Below are positions 7,705 through 18,614 of a DNA stretch of 64,000 bases, one piece after another. Within the stretch, counting starts at the first letter, position 1, and each line of letters begins with the position of its first letter. The notes beneath the pieces were generated by a model that had not been told where the DNA came from, did no database searches, and saw nothing but the letters and a program-made list of their open reading frames with translations. The position numbers were made by a program, and so were the translations under genes. This stretch comes from Caulobacteraceae bacterium (GTDB lineage Bacteria > Pseudomonadota > Alphaproteobacteria > Caulobacterales > Caulobacteraceae): positions 20,633-84,632 of the forward strand of contig CANJME010000015.1 in assembly GCA_947475875.1 (NCBI GenBank), read 5' to 3'.

Positions 7705-9494
7705 TGGCCGCTTACGAGTTTATCGATCACACCTTTGACGTGGTCGTCGTCGGCGCCGGCGGCTCTGGGCTTCGGGCGGCTTTGGGCGCGGCGCAGGCGG
7801 GCCTCAAGACCGCCTGCATCACCAAGGTCTTCCCGACCCGCAGCCATACCGTGGCCGCCCAGGGCGGCATCTCGGCCAGCCTCGGCAACATGAGCGAGGA
7901 CGACTGGCGCTGGCATATGTACGACACCGTCAAGGGGTCCGACTGGCTGGGTGACCAGGACGCCATCGAATACCTGGTCCGCAACGCCCCCGCCGCCGTC
8001 TATGAGCTGGAGCACTGGGGCGTACCATTCAGCCGCACGCCCGAGGGCAAGATCTATCAGCGCGCCTTCGGCGGCATGACCAAGAACTATGGCGAAGGCC
8101 CGATCCAGCGCACTTGCGCGGCGGCCGACCGCACCGGCCACGCCATGCTGCACACCATGTACGGCAAGGCCCTGTCCAAGAGCTGCGAGTTCTTCATCGA
8201 GTACTTCGCCCTCGACCTGATCATGGATGAGGCTGGCGTCTGCCGCGGCCTCACCGCCTGGAAGCTCGACGATGGCACCCTGCATCGCTTCCGCGCCCAG
8301 ACGGTGGTGATGGCGACCGGCGGCTATGGCCGGGCCTATTTCTCCGCGACGTCAGCCCACACCTGCACGGGCGATGGCAACGCCATGGTGCTGCGCGCCG
8401 GCCTGCCGCTGCAGGACATGGAGTTCGTCCAGTTCCACCCGACGGGGATCTACGGCGCCGGCTGCCTGATTACCGAAGGCGCCCGCGGCGAAGGCGGCTA
8501 TCTGACCAATTCCGAGGGCGAGCGGTTCATGGAGCGCTATGCGCCGACCGTGAAGGATCTGGCCTCACGCGACGTCGTCTCCCGCGCCATGACCATGGAA
8601 ATCCGCGAGGGGCGCGGCGTGGGCCCTAACAAGGACCACATCTTCCTGCACCTCGATCACCTCGACCCGAAGATCCTGCACGAGCGCCTGCCGGGCATTT
8701 CCGAGACCGCCAAGATCTTCGCCGGTGTCGACGTCACCAAAGAGCCGATCCCGGTGCTGCCGACCGTCCACTACAACATGGGCGGCATCCCGACGAACTT
8801 CTACGGCGAGGCGGTCACCCGCAAAGGCAAGGACCCTGACGCCGTCGTGCCCGGCCTGATGGCAGTGGGGGAAGCGGCCTGCGTTTCCGTGCACGGCGCC
8901 AACCGCCTCGGTTCCAACAGCCTGATCGACCTCGTCGTCTTCGGCAGAGCCGTCGGCCTGCGGTGCGCCGACCAGCTGAAGGCCGGCGCGACCCAGCCGG
9001 AGTTCAAGGCCTCACAAACCGACGGACACCTCGCCCGCTTCGACCGCTTCCGCAATGCGTCTGGCTCGATCAAGACCGCGACCCTGCGCCTCGAAATGCA
9101 GCGCGCCATGCAGGAAGACGCGGCCGTCTATCGCACCGGTCCGACCCTGGCGAACGGCGTCAAACGCATCGACGCGGTGCGGGCGAAAGCCAAGGACATC
9201 CAGGTCACCGACCGCGGCCTGATCTGGAACACCGACCTGGTTGAAACACTCGAGTTCGACAACCTGCTCGATCAGGCGACTGTCACCATCGCCGGCGCCT
9301 TCAACCGCCAGGAATCGCGCGGCGCCCAGGCCCGCGAGGACTTCCCCGACCGCGACGACGCCAAGTGGATGAAGCACACGCTTGCCTGGTGCGACCCGGC
9401 GACCGGCAAGGTCAAGCTCGATTACCGGCCGGTGCACACCTACACGCTCTCCAAGGACATCGACTACATCAAGCCCAAGGCGCGGGTGTACTGA
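7704..9494 (+). CDS. sdhA: Succinate dehydrogenase flavoprotein subunit
   Basis: At 596 residues this is full length. An FAD-binding [13 protein letters not shown] (about 15-27) is followed by [11 protein letters not shown], whose His48 is the site of covalent FAD attachment. The substrate-site [21 protein letters not shown] and the catalytic-Arg region are visible, with [19 protein letters not shown] near the C-terminal flavin contact. It oxidises succinate to fumarate on the cytoplasmic face of the inner membrane. The iron-sulfur partner sdhB is not next in line but about 2.4 kb downstream. Confidence 0.98.
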   Translation: MAAYEFIDHTFDVVVVGAGGSGLRAALGAAQAGLKTACITKVFPTRSHTVAAQGGISASLGNMSEDDWRWHMYDTVKGSDWLGDQDAIEYLVRNAPAAVYELEHWGVPFSRTPEGKIYQRAFGGMTKNYGEGPIQRTCAAADRTGHAMLHTMYGKALSKSCEFFIEYFALDLIMDEAGVCRGLTAWKLDDGTLHRFRAQTVVMATGGYGRAYFSATSAHTCTGDGNAMVLRAGLPLQDMEFVQFHPTGIYGAGCLITEGARGEGGYLTNSEGERFMERYAPTVKDLASRDVVSRAMTMEIREGRGVGPNKDHIFLHLDHLDPKILHERLPGISETAKIFAGVDVTKEPIPVLPTVHYNMGGIPTNFYGEAVTRKGKDPDAVVPGLMAVGEAACVSVHGANRLGSNSLIDLVVFGRAVGLRCADQLKAGATQPEFKASQTDGHLARFDRFRNASGSIKTATLRLEMQRAMQEDAAVYRTGPTLANGVKRIDAVRAKAKDIQVTDRGLIWNTDLVETLEFDNLLDQATVTIAGAFNRQESRGAQAREDFPDRDDAKWMKHTLAWCDPATGKVKLDYRPVHTYTLSKDIDYIKPKARVY

Positions 9495-9495
9495 G

Positions 9496-10317
9496 GTGAC
9501 GCCCAGCGCCGTCGCGCCCCTGGAGCCGCCCTTCGGGGCGCTGGCGCCGACGTCGTTGCAATCGGCGCTGCTGGGGCTGGCGAGGGATTCCTTCCTGAAG
9601 CGCGGTGACTTCCGGCCCATGGTGACGGGACTTTTGTCCGCGATGCGCGGCGGCCCCATCGATGATCGGTTTCGCGGAGCGGGCTTTCGGCTTCATCTGA
9701 AAGGCAGCCCGACCGAGGCGGCGATGCTGCTAAATCCCGGCTACAACGCCCCGGAATTCGAGCTGCTGGAAGCCTGCCTCGCCGGCGGCGGAACCTTTGT
9801 CGACGTGGGCGCCAATATCGGCCTCTACAGCCTCTCCGTCGCGGCTTTCCTGGGCTCGAAGGGCCGCGTCATCGCCATCGAGCCGGAACCGGTGGCGCAC
9901 GAGCGCCTGCTGATCAATGTGGCGGCCAATGCGGCCTCGAACATCAGCGTCTACAAGACCGCCGTGGGCGACCGGACCGGCGAGGTGTCCTTCATCCATG
10001 ACGATGCCAACCTCGGTCACAGCCGGGTAGGCGAAGGCGGGCTGACAGTGCCGATCCTGCCGCTGGCCGATCTGCTGACCCAGGCGGGCGTCAAATCGGT
10101 CGATGCCCTGAAGATCGACGTTGAAGGCTTCGAAGACCACGTGCTGTTCCCGTTTTTCGAGACCTGGCCGGCAAAGGCGCGCCCCCGCGCCGTGGTCATC
10201 GAACACATCGACCGCGAGCGCTGGGGCCGCGACTGCATCGATCTGATGCTATCGCTGGGCTATGTTCAGCGCTTGAAAGAGCGCAGCAATACGGTTCTGA
10301 CCCTGGGAGGCGGCTGA
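9496..10317 (+). CDS. FkbM-family SAM-dependent methyltransferase
   Basis: A protein of about 273 residues when read from GTG 9496, two bases after the sdhA stop. Motif I is TFVDVGANIGLYSLSVAAF, followed by VIAIEPEP, the VGDRTGEVSF block and ALKIDVEGFEDHVL, all typical of FkbM methyltransferases that O-methylate sugars or other small acceptors. The first 60 or so residues are less conserved, so an internal start is possible. Placement between sdhA and creD suggests simple read-through rather than a shared pathway. Confidence 0.82.
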   Translation: MTPSAVAPLEPPFGALAPTSLQSALLGLARDSFLKRGDFRPMVTGLLSAMRGGPIDDRFRGAGFRLHLKGSPTEAAMLLNPGYNAPEFELLEACLAGGGTFVDVGANIGLYSLSVAAFLGSKGRVIAIEPEPVAHERLLINVAANAASNISVYKTAVGDRTGEVSFIHDDANLGHSRVGEGGLTVPILPLADLLTQAGVKSVDALKIDVEGFEDHVLFPFFETWPAKARPRAVVIEHIDRERWGRDCIDLMLSLGYVQRLKERSNTVLTLGGG

Positions 10318-10440
10318 GGACTGGTTGGTTTCGGCGCCGTTTCTGCACATTCGCGCCAATCTGGCCGGAAAATACATTGGCCAATCCTGACCGCGAGGGG
10401 GATGATCCCGCCCGACGCTCAGGATCACAAAGGTGACGCC

Positions 10441-11853
10441 ATGGCCCAAGCTCCAGCCCCCACCGCCCGCCGTTCCCTTGGATTGAAACTGCTGCTGGTC
10501 TGCGGCCTCGCGCTCTTGATGACCATCCCGGCGATGTTCGTCTTCGTGCTGCTCTATGACCGCACCAGCCATGCCGAGCAGACGGTTGAGGAAATTTCCA
10601 AGCTGGTTGGCGGGCCACAACAGTTCGTCGGCCCCGTGCTCTCCATTCCCTACACCATTCCTGCCCCGCCGCCGGCCAAGGACGAACGCGCCCAGTCCGA
10701 CACCACCGGCGCCTACATCATCTTCCCCAAGACGGCGGCCGGCAGCGCTACTGTGGCCATCGGCGAAAAACATCGCGGCCTCTTCAAGGCAGCGACCTGG
10801 ACCTCCAACCTGTCGCTTCGTTCGGACTTCGACCTGGCCGAAGCCGGCAAACAGCTGCCCGCCGATGCGCGGCCCGACTGGGCGCGGGCGGAAATTCTCG
10901 TCGGCGCCTCGGACGCCCGCGGCGCCCAGGCCGACATCACCCTGACCGGCCCGGGCCCTGTCGCCCGGATGACCCCCGCCATGACCCTGAGTTCGACCGG
11001 CGTGGAAGCCCCGGATGCGCCGCCCGGCCCCCGGCGGGTCTATGCGCCGGGACACGACAGCCTGAAATTCTTCGGAACGCCCGCCGCCGCGATCGCTAAA
11101 CCGGGCGCCGTTTTCAGCGTCACCGCCAACCTCAAGTTCGGCGGCGCGCGGCGCATGGCCATGCTGGCCTATGGCGAGACCACTACCTTCCACGCCACCG
11201 GCGGCTGGGGCGATCCGTCCTATGACGGCGGCTTCCTGCCCACGACCCACCACGAAACCGGTCAGTCCGGGACCAGGGGCGCGTTCACCGCCGACTGGTC
11301 GGTGCCCTATATCGCGCGCGGCGTCGCGGGCGAGGGGACCGGCGACATTCTGACCTCGCTGGGCGCCACCTCGCTGGGCGTCACTTTCATCGACTCGGCC
11401 AATCCCTATCAGGCGGTGTCGCGATCCCTGAAGTACGCGGTGATGTTCATCGGCCTCGTCTTCCTGGCCTATTTCGTCTTCGAGACGGCGCTGAAGCGGC
11501 GCGTGCACCCGGCGCAATATGTGCTGATCGGACTGGCCCAGGTCATCTTCTACCTCTTGCTTCTGTCGATCTCCGAGCGGGTCGGGTTCGACTTCGGCTT
11601 CCTTATCGCGGCGGGTGCGACCGTCAGCCTGATCAGCGCCTACGCTGGCTGGGTGTTCGACAGCCGCCGCCAGGGCACGATCGCCTTCGGAGCGTTCAGC
11701 GTGCTTTATGGCCTGATCTATGTGCTGATGCGGCTCGATGACTGGGCCTTGCTCGTCGGCGCGGTCACCAGCTTCGCGGCCATCGCCGGCGTCATGTACG
11801 CCACCCGCAAGGTCGACTGGTACGGCGATGGTCCCGAGGCCGCCGCCAAATAA
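10441..11853 (+). CDS. creD: Inner membrane protein CreD
   Basis: This 470-residue CreD-family protein has one N-terminal membrane segment (about 14-36), a large soluble domain with LVGGPQQFVGPVLSIPY, and four or five C-terminal helices starting near residue 325 with SLKYAVMFIGLVFLAYFVFE. That layout and length are diagnostic. In E. coli CreD is regulated by CreBC and affects envelope integrity and beta-lactam response; no creBC is visible here, so regulation is unknown. The ATG at 10441 is preceded by AAAGGTGACGCC. Confidence 0.92.
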   Translation: MAQAPAPTARRSLGLKLLLVCGLALLMTIPAMFVFVLLYDRTSHAEQTVEEISKLVGGPQQFVGPVLSIPYTIPAPPPAKDERAQSDTTGAYIIFPKTAAGSATVAIGEKHRGLFKAATWTSNLSLRSDFDLAEAGKQLPADARPDWARAEILVGASDARGAQADITLTGPGPVARMTPAMTLSSTGVEAPDAPPGPRRVYAPGHDSLKFFGTPAAAIAKPGAVFSVTANLKFGGARRMAMLAYGETTTFHATGGWGDPSYDGGFLPTTHHETGQSGTRGAFTADWSVPYIARGVAGEGTGDILTSLGATSLGVTFIDSANPYQAVSRSLKYAVMFIGLVFLAYFVFETALKRRVHPAQYVLIGLAQVIFYLLLLSISERVGFDFGFLIAAGATVSLISAYAGWVFDSRRQGTIAFGAFSVLYGLIYVLMRLDDWALLVGAVTSFAAIAGVMYATRKVDWYGDGPEAAAK

Positions 11854-11935
11854 AGCCGGGCCTCACCGAAAATGTCTTGCGAAACCTCGCGCCTGAAACT
11901 TGTCAGACCGGCCGCGAGCCGTTTAGGAAGGCGCC

Positions 11936-12718
11936 ATGGTTGAACTGACGCTCCCCAAGAATTCCGTCGTCGGCAAGGGCAAGCATTTCCCGGCCCCCGA
12001 AGGCGCGAAGAAGGTCAAGACCTTCCGCGTCTATCGCTATGACCCCGAGACCGGCCAGAACCCGCGCTGGGACACCTATGACGTCGCCGTCGACCAGTGC
12101 GGCCCGATGGTGCTGGACGCCATCATTCACATCAAAAATACCATGGACCCCTCGCTCACCTTCCGCCGCTCTTGCCGCGAAGGGGTGTGCGGCTCGTGCG
12201 CCATGAACATCGGCGGGCGCAATACTCTGGCCTGCACCCATGCCTGGGAAGACACGCCCGGCGCAGTCGTTCAGATCAGCCCGCTGCCGCACCAGCCGGT
12301 GATCAAGGACCTGGTGCCGGACCTGACCCAGTTCTTCGCCCAGTACGCCGAGATCGAGCCCTGGCTGCACACCGACACGCCGGCCCCCGAAAAGGAATGG
12401 AAACAGTCGATCGAGGACCGCTCCAAACTCGATGGTCTCTACGAGTGCATCCTCTGCGCCTGCTGTTCGACCTCGTGCCCCAGCTACTGGTGGAATTCGG
12501 AAAAGTTCATGGGCCCGGCGGCGCTGCTGCACGCCTACCGCTGGCTGATCGATTCCAGAGACGAGGCCACCGGCGAGCGGCTGGATGCCCTGGAAGACCC
12601 CTTCAAGCTCTACCGTTGCCACACCATCATGAACTGCGCCCAGGTCTGCCCCAAGGGCCTGAACCCGGCCAAGGCCATCGCCGAAATCAAAAAGATGATG
12701 GCCGAGCGGCTGATCTAG
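11936..12718 (+). CDS. sdhB: Succinate dehydrogenase iron-sulfur subunit
   Basis: This 260-residue SdhB carries all three clusters: the 2Fe-2S ligands in [12 protein letters not shown] with a downstream Cys (about residues 80-103), the 4Fe-4S ligands in [12 protein letters not shown], and the 3Fe-4S ligands in [17 protein letters not shown]. It passes electrons from SdhA to quinone. It is separated from sdhCDA by an FkbM methyltransferase and creD but keeps the same strand. An 82-base gap upstream may hold its own promoter. Confidence 0.97.
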   Translation: MVELTLPKNSVVGKGKHFPAPEGAKKVKTFRVYRYDPETGQNPRWDTYDVAVDQCGPMVLDAIIHIKNTMDPSLTFRRSCREGVCGSCAMNIGGRNTLACTHAWEDTPGAVVQISPLPHQPVIKDLVPDLTQFFAQYAEIEPWLHTDTPAPEKEWKQSIEDRSKLDGLYECILCACCSTSCPSYWWNSEKFMGPAALLHAYRWLIDSRDEATGERLDALEDPFKLYRCHTIMNCAQVCPKGLNPAKAIAEIKKMMAERLI

Positions 12719-12768
12719 GCGGCCTGCGTCCAATCGGCCCTTGCCTCACCCAGCGTCATTCCCGATAA

Positions 12769-13098
<330 letters not shown>

Positions 13099-13120
13099 GC
13101 TCAATATTTGGTTCCGATCA

Positions 13121-13187
13121 TCCCCGCGAAGGCGGGGACCCAGCCAACCTCTCCGCACCACCGGATGGACCCCCGCCTGCGCGGGGG
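13121..13187. repeat. Paired GC palindromes between convergent genes
   Basis: TCCCCGCGAAGGCGGGGA (13121-13138) is followed by a spacer and a second hairpin CCCCGCCTGCGCGGGG. A closely related pair occurs at 27791-27884. It lies between the ferredoxin stop and the convergent CPBP stop, so it may serve as a two-way terminator. Dispersed repeats of this form are common in Caulobacteraceae. Confidence 0.7.
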
Positions 13188-13218
13188 CAATCGGAAGTGT
13201 GGGTGGCTGATCTCGCGC

Positions 13219-14262
13219 TTACGCGAAAACCTCTTCCGGCGGCCCGGCGCCCTTGCCCGGCGGGCCCACCAAAGCCGCAATCCACGGAACCCGGATCGCG
13301 GCCTCCGTCACCGCGATCATCAGCGCCAGCATGATGGCGGTCTCGAGCAGACTGTCGAACGAAAACGGCTCGCCGTCAGGCATGGCCATGTTGAACGGTT
13401 CGATGAATAGCACCAGCAAGAGGTTGTTGGCCGCGTGAGCCCCGGTCGAAAACTCGATCCCGCCCATGCGCAGCGCCATGTAGCAAAGCCCGCCGCCCAT
13501 CACCGTGCGCGAAATGAAGGCGTTGATGTCGAAGTGGGCCGGCACGAAGTCCCAGTGGATGAACGAAAACAACACCCCGTTGAACAGGATGTAGAGCCAC
13601 GTCAGCCGGAACATCAGCGCCGAGTGGCGTAGCAGCCAGCCGCGGAAGGCCAGTTCCTCGACGCCGGCGGCGATGATCCAGCCGGGCACGGTGACGATGA
13701 CGAAAACCAGGGCGAGCAGTGGCGTGGGCGCGATTTTGAAAATCGGCAGATCGACCGGCTGGTGCAGCACGATCACCTCGAAGGCCATCATCGCGCCCAG
13801 CACCAGACCATAGAGCACAAGTCCTCCAAAAAGGTGCCCCCACCGCCACTTCGGCGCCGTGGTGAAACTGAGTTTGAATTTCTTCTTGGTCAGCAGACTG
13901 CCGATGAGGGTCAACCCAACCAGCATGAGGCCGTTGAGAATCGCCAGCGCCCAGATCAGCGTGATCGCGACCCTGAAACCCGGCTCGTAATCAACTTGTT
14001 GAATCTCGTTGAAGAACTCAGTGGGAACCTTGGGATCCATGCCCCGAAGCGTCAGGATGATCATGGCCGGAAACGCGATCACGAGGGCGACGCCCAGGGC
14101 CAGCGCTACGCCGCCGACTCCGCCTGCGAAAATGCCCAGCAGGAACCGCCACCAGCTGCGATCGGCGCCCTTAAGGTCGGCAAGCAGGGGCGAGGCGTCC
14201 ACGCCAAGGCCGCGCCAAACCCGCGCTATTGCACCCTTCAGGCCCGCCCCGTTTGAGTCCAT
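13219..14262 (-). CDS. CPBP-family intramembrane metalloprotease
   Basis: A polytopic protein of 347 residues with about eight hydrophobic segments. The CPBP/Abi motifs are present in order: EELAFRGW (EExxxR), FSFIHWD (FxxxH) and HAANN (HxxxN). These residues form the glutamate-histidine metal site of Rce1-like intramembrane proteases. Bacterial members are linked to bacteriocin immunity or unknown processing, and no toxin gene is adjacent. The ATG at 14262 gives a short basic N-terminus before the first helix; longer frames run into rsmD antisense. Confidence 0.88.
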   Translation of the reverse strand: MDSNGAGLKGAIARVWRGLGVDASPLLADLKGADRSWWRFLLGIFAGGVGGVALALGVALVIAFPAMIILTLRGMDPKVPTEFFNEIQQVDYEPGFRVAITLIWALAILNGLMLVGLTLIGSLLTKKKFKLSFTTAPKWRWGHLFGGLVLYGLVLGAMMAFEVIVLHQPVDLPIFKIAPTPLLALVFVIVTVPGWIIAAGVEELAFRGWLLRHSALMFRLTWLYILFNGVLFSFIHWDFVPAHFDINAFISRTVMGGGLCYMALRMGGIEFSTGAHAANNLLLVLFIEPFNMAMPDGEPFSFDSLLETAIMLALMIAVTEAAIRVPWIAALVGPPGKGAGPPEEVFA

Positions 14263-14305
14263 GCCCCTTCTTCGGCTAAGCCGCGAGGAAGCGAAAGGGT
14301 CACGG

Positions 14306-14869
14306 GTGCGGATTATTTCGGGAAAATATCGCGGGCGCACCATTGTGGCCCCGGAGGGACAGGTGGCCCGGCCTACCTCCGACCGCGCGCGCCAGGCGGT
14401 GTTCAACATCCTGGAACACGCTGCCTGGGCGCCGCCCCTGGCCGGCGCGCGCGTGATCGACCTCTTCGCGGGCTCGGGCGGGCTGGGTCTGGAAGCCCTC
14501 TCGCGCGGCGCGGCCTTTTGCCTGTTCGTTGAGACCGACGCCAATGCTCGCGGCGCCATCCGTGACAACGTCGAAGCCCTGGGCCTGTTCGGCGTCACCC
14601 GCATTCACCGGCGCGACGCGTCCGACCTCGGGGCCATGCCGGGCGCCGACGGGCCAGGATTTGATCTCGCCTTCCTCGATCCGCCCTATCGCAAGGGCCT
14701 GGGAGAGCAGGCGCTGGCCGGACTTCTGGCCGGTGGCTGGCTGCGTCCCGGCGCGCTTGTGGTGTTCGAACGGGGATCCGACGAGCCCGATCCGGAAACG
14801 CCCAGGTTCGAACAGTCGGATGTGCGCGACTACGGCGCGGCGCGAGTCTACTTTCTGAAAGCTCCCTGA
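14306..14869 (+). CDS. rsmD: 16S rRNA (guanine(966)-N2)-methyltransferase
   Basis: This 187-residue protein starts at GTG 14306 with VRIISGKYRGRTI, the typical RsmD beginning. The family motifs TSDRARQAVFNIL, the SAM-binding VIDLFAGSGGLGLEAL, and the catalytic DPPY in LAFLDPPYRKGL are intact. RsmD methylates G966 of 16S rRNA in the assembling 30S subunit. It is divergent from the CPBP gene with a 43-base gap that must contain both promoters. Confidence 0.93.
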   Translation: MRIISGKYRGRTIVAPEGQVARPTSDRARQAVFNILEHAAWAPPLAGARVIDLFAGSGGLGLEALSRGAAFCLFVETDANARGAIRDNVEALGLFGVTRIHRRDASDLGAMPGADGPGFDLAFLDPPYRKGLGEQALAGLLAGGWLRPGALVVFERGSDEPDPETPRFEQSDVRDYGAARVYFLKAP

Positions 14870-14877
14870 CCCCAAGA

Positions 14878-15717
14878 CTAAACCCGCGCTCGCATCACAT
14901 GGGCGGTGGGGCCGAACGTCAGCCCGTCGCCGCGGTCGGCGAAATAGCGCGCATTCATCTCATCGCCGCCGAGGTCTTCGAGCTCCGAAAATCCCAGTCG
15001 GCGAAGCTCGGCGGCGATGTCGGTCGGATCGAAAAAGCTGATCCACGGCTCGCCGATGCTGGCCATCACCTGAGCCCGGGCCTGCAGCAACGCCCGCATG
15101 GGCTCCGGCAGGTTTTCGCGCGGCTCGCCATAGTCGAACACCACCTGACTGCCGGGCGGATAGGCCGCGATCGTCGCTAGCGTCGCCATGATGGCGTCGT
15201 GGGTCAGGTAGGGCACGACGCCAAGCCAGGCGAATACCGTCGGCGTGGCCGGATCGACTCCATTGCGCGCAAGGCCCTCGGCCAGCGCTTCCCGTTCGAA
15301 GTTGACCGGTGCGAAGGTCAGTGAGGCAGGCGGGGTAATTCCGGCGCGTTCCAGATGCCCCTTCTTCCAGGCCTGGGTGTCGGGATGATCGACCTCGAAG
15401 ACCCGGAGATCGGGATAGGGATTGCGATAGGCAAAGGTGTCGAGGCCCGCCCCCAACAGGACATACTGACGCAAACCCTGTTTCACCGCCGCGGCGAGGG
15501 TGTCTTCGACGACGCAGCTGCGCCCCACGACCAGCGCCCGCATACCGCCCCGGCCGCGCTGGAACTCGATGTTCTGACGCACCAGGGCTTCGCCCGCGGG
15601 ATCCATGATCTGCAGGGCCAGCGGGTCTTCGAAGACCAGCGGACGATCCAGCAACTGGTGGCTGGCGCGGTGGCTCGCCGCGGCCCAGGCCGTGCGGCTT
15701 GGCTTTCCCTCTTCCAC
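14878..15717 (-). CDS. Class I SAM-dependent methyltransferase (LCM/TIGR00027-type)
   Basis: This 279-residue protein matches the leucine-carboxyl-methyltransferase-like family: SRTAWAAASHRASHQLLD at the N-terminus, the SAM-binding YVLLGAGLDTFAYRN, VFEVDHPDTQAWK and TVFAWLGVVPYLTHDA. Substrates of this family are mostly unknown. The GTG start at 15715-15717 overlaps the mutL stop by one base, so the gene is translationally coupled to mutL. That coupling is probably an operon accident rather than a repair role. Confidence 0.85.
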   Translation of the reverse strand: MEEGKPSRTAWAAASHRASHQLLDRPLVFEDPLALQIMDPAGEALVRQNIEFQRGRGGMRALVVGRSCVVEDTLAAAVKQGLRQYVLLGAGLDTFAYRNPYPDLRVFEVDHPDTQAWKKGHLERAGITPPASLTFAPVNFEREALAEGLARNGVDPATPTVFAWLGVVPYLTHDAIMATLATIAAYPPGSQVVFDYGEPRENLPEPMRALLQARAQVMASIGEPWISFFDPTDIAAELRRLGFSELEDLGGDEMNARYFADRGDGLTFGPTAHVMRARV

Positions 15718-17513
15718 TATCGCCGCCCGAACAGCCGCTCGATATCGGCGAGCTTTAGCTCCACATAGGTCGGCCGGCCGTGGTTGCACTGGCCGGAATG
15801 AGGGGTCGCCTCCATCTGGCGGAGCAGGGCATTCATCTCATCGGCGGTCAGCCGTCGCCCGGCGCGCACGCTGCCATGGCAGGCCATGGTCGAACAGACG
15901 GCTTCGATGCGTTCCTTCAAAGCCAGCGGCGCATCGTTCTCGGCCAGGTCGTCGGCGATGTCGCGCACCAGGCCGGCGGCGTCGGTGCGGCCGAGCAGGG
16001 CGGGGGTCTCGCGCACCAGCACCGCGCCCGGTCCGAACGGCTCCAGGATCAGGCCAAAGGCGGCAAGATCGTCAGCTCTGGCGATCACCCGTTCGGCCTC
16101 GGCGGGATCAAGCTCGACCACCTCGGGCATGAGCAGCGCCTGACGGGCGACGCCGCCGTTCTCCATTTCAGTCTTCATGCGCTCATAAACCAGGCGCTCG
16201 TGCGCGGCATGCTGGTCGACGACGATCATGCCGTCGCGGGTCTGGGCGACGATATAGGTCTCGTGCAGCTGAGCCCGCGCCGCGCCCAGTGGGGCGTCGA
16301 TGGGATCGAAGCCGCCAGCCGGCGCTGCCGGCTCGAAACGCGCAGAGGGTTCGGATACACCGGGCAGATCGAGGCTCTGCGCCTGCGCCGGCCTCGGCGT
16401 CCAGCCGCCGGCGTTCCAGGCGGAAAATCCTGCGGCGCTTGGTCCCTCTCGCTGGAAACCCGCCAGCGCGGCCCCGGCCGCCGTTGTCGAGGCGCGGTTC
16501 GCGCCGCTGGCCAGAGCATGCTTCAGCGCGCCGACGATCAGGCCGCGCACCAGGGCCGGATCACGGAACCGCACCTCGGCCTTGGCCGGGTGGACATTCA
16601 CGTCGACCATCTTCGGATCGAGCTCGAGATAGAGCGCGGCGACCGGATGGCGGTCCCTCGCCAGGAAGTCAGCATAGGCGCCGCGCAGGGCGCCCTGCAG
16701 CAGTCGGTCTCGCACCGGTCGGCCGTTGACGAACAGATACTGGTGGGCAGCGTTGCCACGATTAAAGGTCGGCAGGCCGATGAAGCCGGAAAGGCCGATG
16801 CCGTCCCGCTCGGCGTCAATGGCCAGGGCATTGTCCTGAAACTCGCGGCCCAGCACGGCCGAAAGCCGCGCCAGGCGCCCCTCGGGGCCGGGATGCTCGG
16901 CCGGGAGGCGCAGCACCTTGCGCCCGTCGATGTCCAGCGCCACGCCGACGGTCTCGCGCGCCATGGCCTGGCGCTTGATCTCCTCGGTGATGGCCAGCGC
17001 CTCGGCCCGTTCGGATTTCATGAACTTCAGCCGCGCCGGGGTGGCGTAGAAGAGGTCGCGCACCTCGACCCGCGCGCCATGCTCGCCGGCAAACGCGGCC
17101 GGCGCGGGCTCGCCGGCCGATCCTGCGTCCACCGTCACCGACCAGGCGTCGTCGCCCTTCGTACGGCTGGTCAAGGTGAGCCGCGCCACTGAACCGATCG
17201 AGGGCAGGGCCTCGCCGCGAAAGCCCAGCGAGGTGATGTGCATCAGGTCCCACTCGCCGTCCTCGCCCGGCGAAAGTTTCGAGGTCGCGTGCCGCTCAAT
17301 GGCCAGGGGCAGTTCGTCACGGCTCATGCCGCCGCCGTCGTCGGCCACGAGAATCCGCGCAAGGCCACCCTGTTCGATCTGCACCTCGATCCGGGTGGAG
17401 CCGGCGTCCAGGGCGTTTTCGACAAGCTCCTTCACCGCGCTTGCGGGGCGCTCGACCACCTCGCCGGCGGCGATGCGGTTGACCGTCGATGAAGGCAGGC
17501 GGCGGATGGGCAT
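15717..17513 (-). CDS. mutL: DNA mismatch repair protein MutL
   Basis: This 598-residue MutL reads the GHKL ATPase motifs [32 protein letters not shown] and [11 protein letters not shown], then [14 protein letters not shown], and ends with the C-terminal dimerisation domain from about residue 400 ([26 protein letters not shown]). MutL couples MutS recognition to strand excision. The C-terminal part has [17 protein letters not shown] and no clear DQHA(X)2E(X)4E endonuclease signature beyond [12 protein letters not shown], which does fit that pattern. I chose the ATG at 17513 because MPIRRL precedes the conserved block. Confidence 0.96.
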   Translation of the reverse strand: MPIRRLPSSTVNRIAAGEVVERPASAVKELVENALDAGSTRIEVQIEQGGLARILVADDGGGMSRDELPLAIERHATSKLSPGEDGEWDLMHITSLGFRGEALPSIGSVARLTLTSRTKGDDAWSVTVDAGSAGEPAPAAFAGEHGARVEVRDLFYATPARLKFMKSERAEALAITEEIKRQAMARETVGVALDIDGRKVLRLPAEHPGPEGRLARLSAVLGREFQDNALAIDAERDGIGLSGFIGLPTFNRGNAAHQYLFVNGRPVRDRLLQGALRGAYADFLARDRHPVAALYLELDPKMVDVNVHPAKAEVRFRDPALVRGLIVGALKHALASGANRASTTAAGAALAGFQREGPSAAGFSAWNAGGWTPRPAQAQSLDLPGVSEPSARFEPAAPAGGFDPIDAPLGAARAQLHETYIVAQTRDGMIVVDQHAAHERLVYERMKTEMENGGVARQALLMPEVVELDPAEAERVIARADDLAAFGLILEPFGPGAVLVRETPALLGRTDAAGLVRDIADDLAENDAPLALKERIEAVCSTMACHGSVRAGRRLTADEMNALLRQMEATPHSGQCNHGRPTYVELKLADIERLFGRR

Positions 17514-17573
17514 GGGGGGAATATAGGATGGATTCTTGGGCGTGGACGGCAAATCGCTCTATCTGTCCCCAGG

Positions 17574-18614
17574 ATGCGCAGACTTCTCACCCTGACGGCG
17601 CTCGCCGCGAGCCTTGCCCTGGCCGGCGCCGGGGCCGTGGCTCAGCCGGAGGCGCCAGCGCCAGCCGACGCACCTGCCGTGGACTCCACCTTGCTGGAGA
17701 CCCTGATGGTCAAGGCCGTGCGCCCGGGACCGGCCTTCTGGAAGGTATCGGACGGCGATTCCACGGTCTGGGTGCTGGGTGTGCCGTCCGCCCTGCCGCG
17801 AGGCGTCCGCTGGAAGCACGATGAGCTGAAGGCCCACCTGCGCAACGCCAATGTGCTGATCATCGGAACCGGCGGCTACACGATCAATATCTTCGACATC
17901 ATCAAGCTGCTGTTCACGGCCAAACAGTTCAAGGCTGACGAGCCGCTCGACAAGGTGATCTCGCCGGCGCTGATGGCCCGCTTCGAGACCGCGCGCAAAG
18001 ACCTCGATGTCTCGGACCGGGTTCTGGAGCTTCGCCCCGGCTTTGCGGCCATGGCGCTGTCCGGCCAGTTTCAGCGCTCGCTCAACATGCAGGACGGACA
18101 GCCCGAACGGGCGATCACGCGCGACGCTTTCTTAAGGGTGCGCACCGAACGGGTCGGTCGCAGCGCCGTCGTCGATCTGATCAAGATGTTCAACGAAATG
18201 CCGACCCGGGCTGCCGAGGTCTGCATGGAAGACGCCCTGCGCCAGATCGAGGCCGGCAAGGCCCGCCAGCTGGAATCGGCGCGCGGCTGGACTACCGGCG
18301 ATCTTCGCGTCGCCATCTCGGCCGAGCGGGGCTTTGAACATTGCATAGACGACGATCCGCGCATCAAGGCCGAGGTGAACCGCAATATCACTGAAGTCAC
18401 CGGCGCGGTCGCCGAGGCTCTGAAAAAGCCCGGCAAGTCGGTGGCGGTGGTCGATTTGCGGCCGCTGCTCAGCAAAGGCGGCATACTGGTGCGGCTGCAA
18501 GCCATGCCGGGCGTCGTTCTGACCCCCCCGGATGCACCCGGTCTGGAAGATGAAATCGGCGCCGAAGCGGTCGAGCCTGTGAGGTCTGCGGAGCCTACAG
18601 CCCCGGCAGCTTGA
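17574..18614 (+). CDS. TraB/GumN-family exported protein
   Basis: This 346-residue protein has a signal peptide (MRRLLTLTALAASLALAGAG, cleavage near AVAQ) and a TraB/GumN domain: PAFWKVSDGDSTVWVLGV near the N-terminus and long helices after residue 100. The family includes the TIKI-like metalloproteases and plasmid TraB, but the usual GxHxxP-type His is replaced here (VPSALPRGVRW), so catalysis is doubtful. It is divergent from mutL. The last 20 bases overlap the end of the convergent DUF3035 gene. Confidence 0.8.
   Translation: MRRLLTLTALAASLALAGAGAVAQPEAPAPADAPAVDSTLLETLMVKAVRPGPAFWKVSDGDSTVWVLGVPSALPRGVRWKHDELKAHLRNANVLIIGTGGYTINIFDIIKLLFTAKQFKADEPLDKVISPALMARFETARKDLDVSDRVLELRPGFAAMALSGQFQRSLNMQDGQPERAITRDAFLRVRTERVGRSAVVDLIKMFNEMPTRAAEVCMEDALRQIEAGKARQLESARGWTTGDLRVAISAERGFEHCIDDDPRIKAEVNRNITEVTGAVAEALKKPGKSVAVVDLRPLLSKGGILVRLQAMPGVVLTPPDAPGLEDEIGAEAVEPVRSAEPTAPAA

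Noticed and set aside
13121..13187. CRISPR-like spacing of palindromes
   Set aside because: Only two hairpins with unequal repeats and no regular spacer array; no cas gene in the window.
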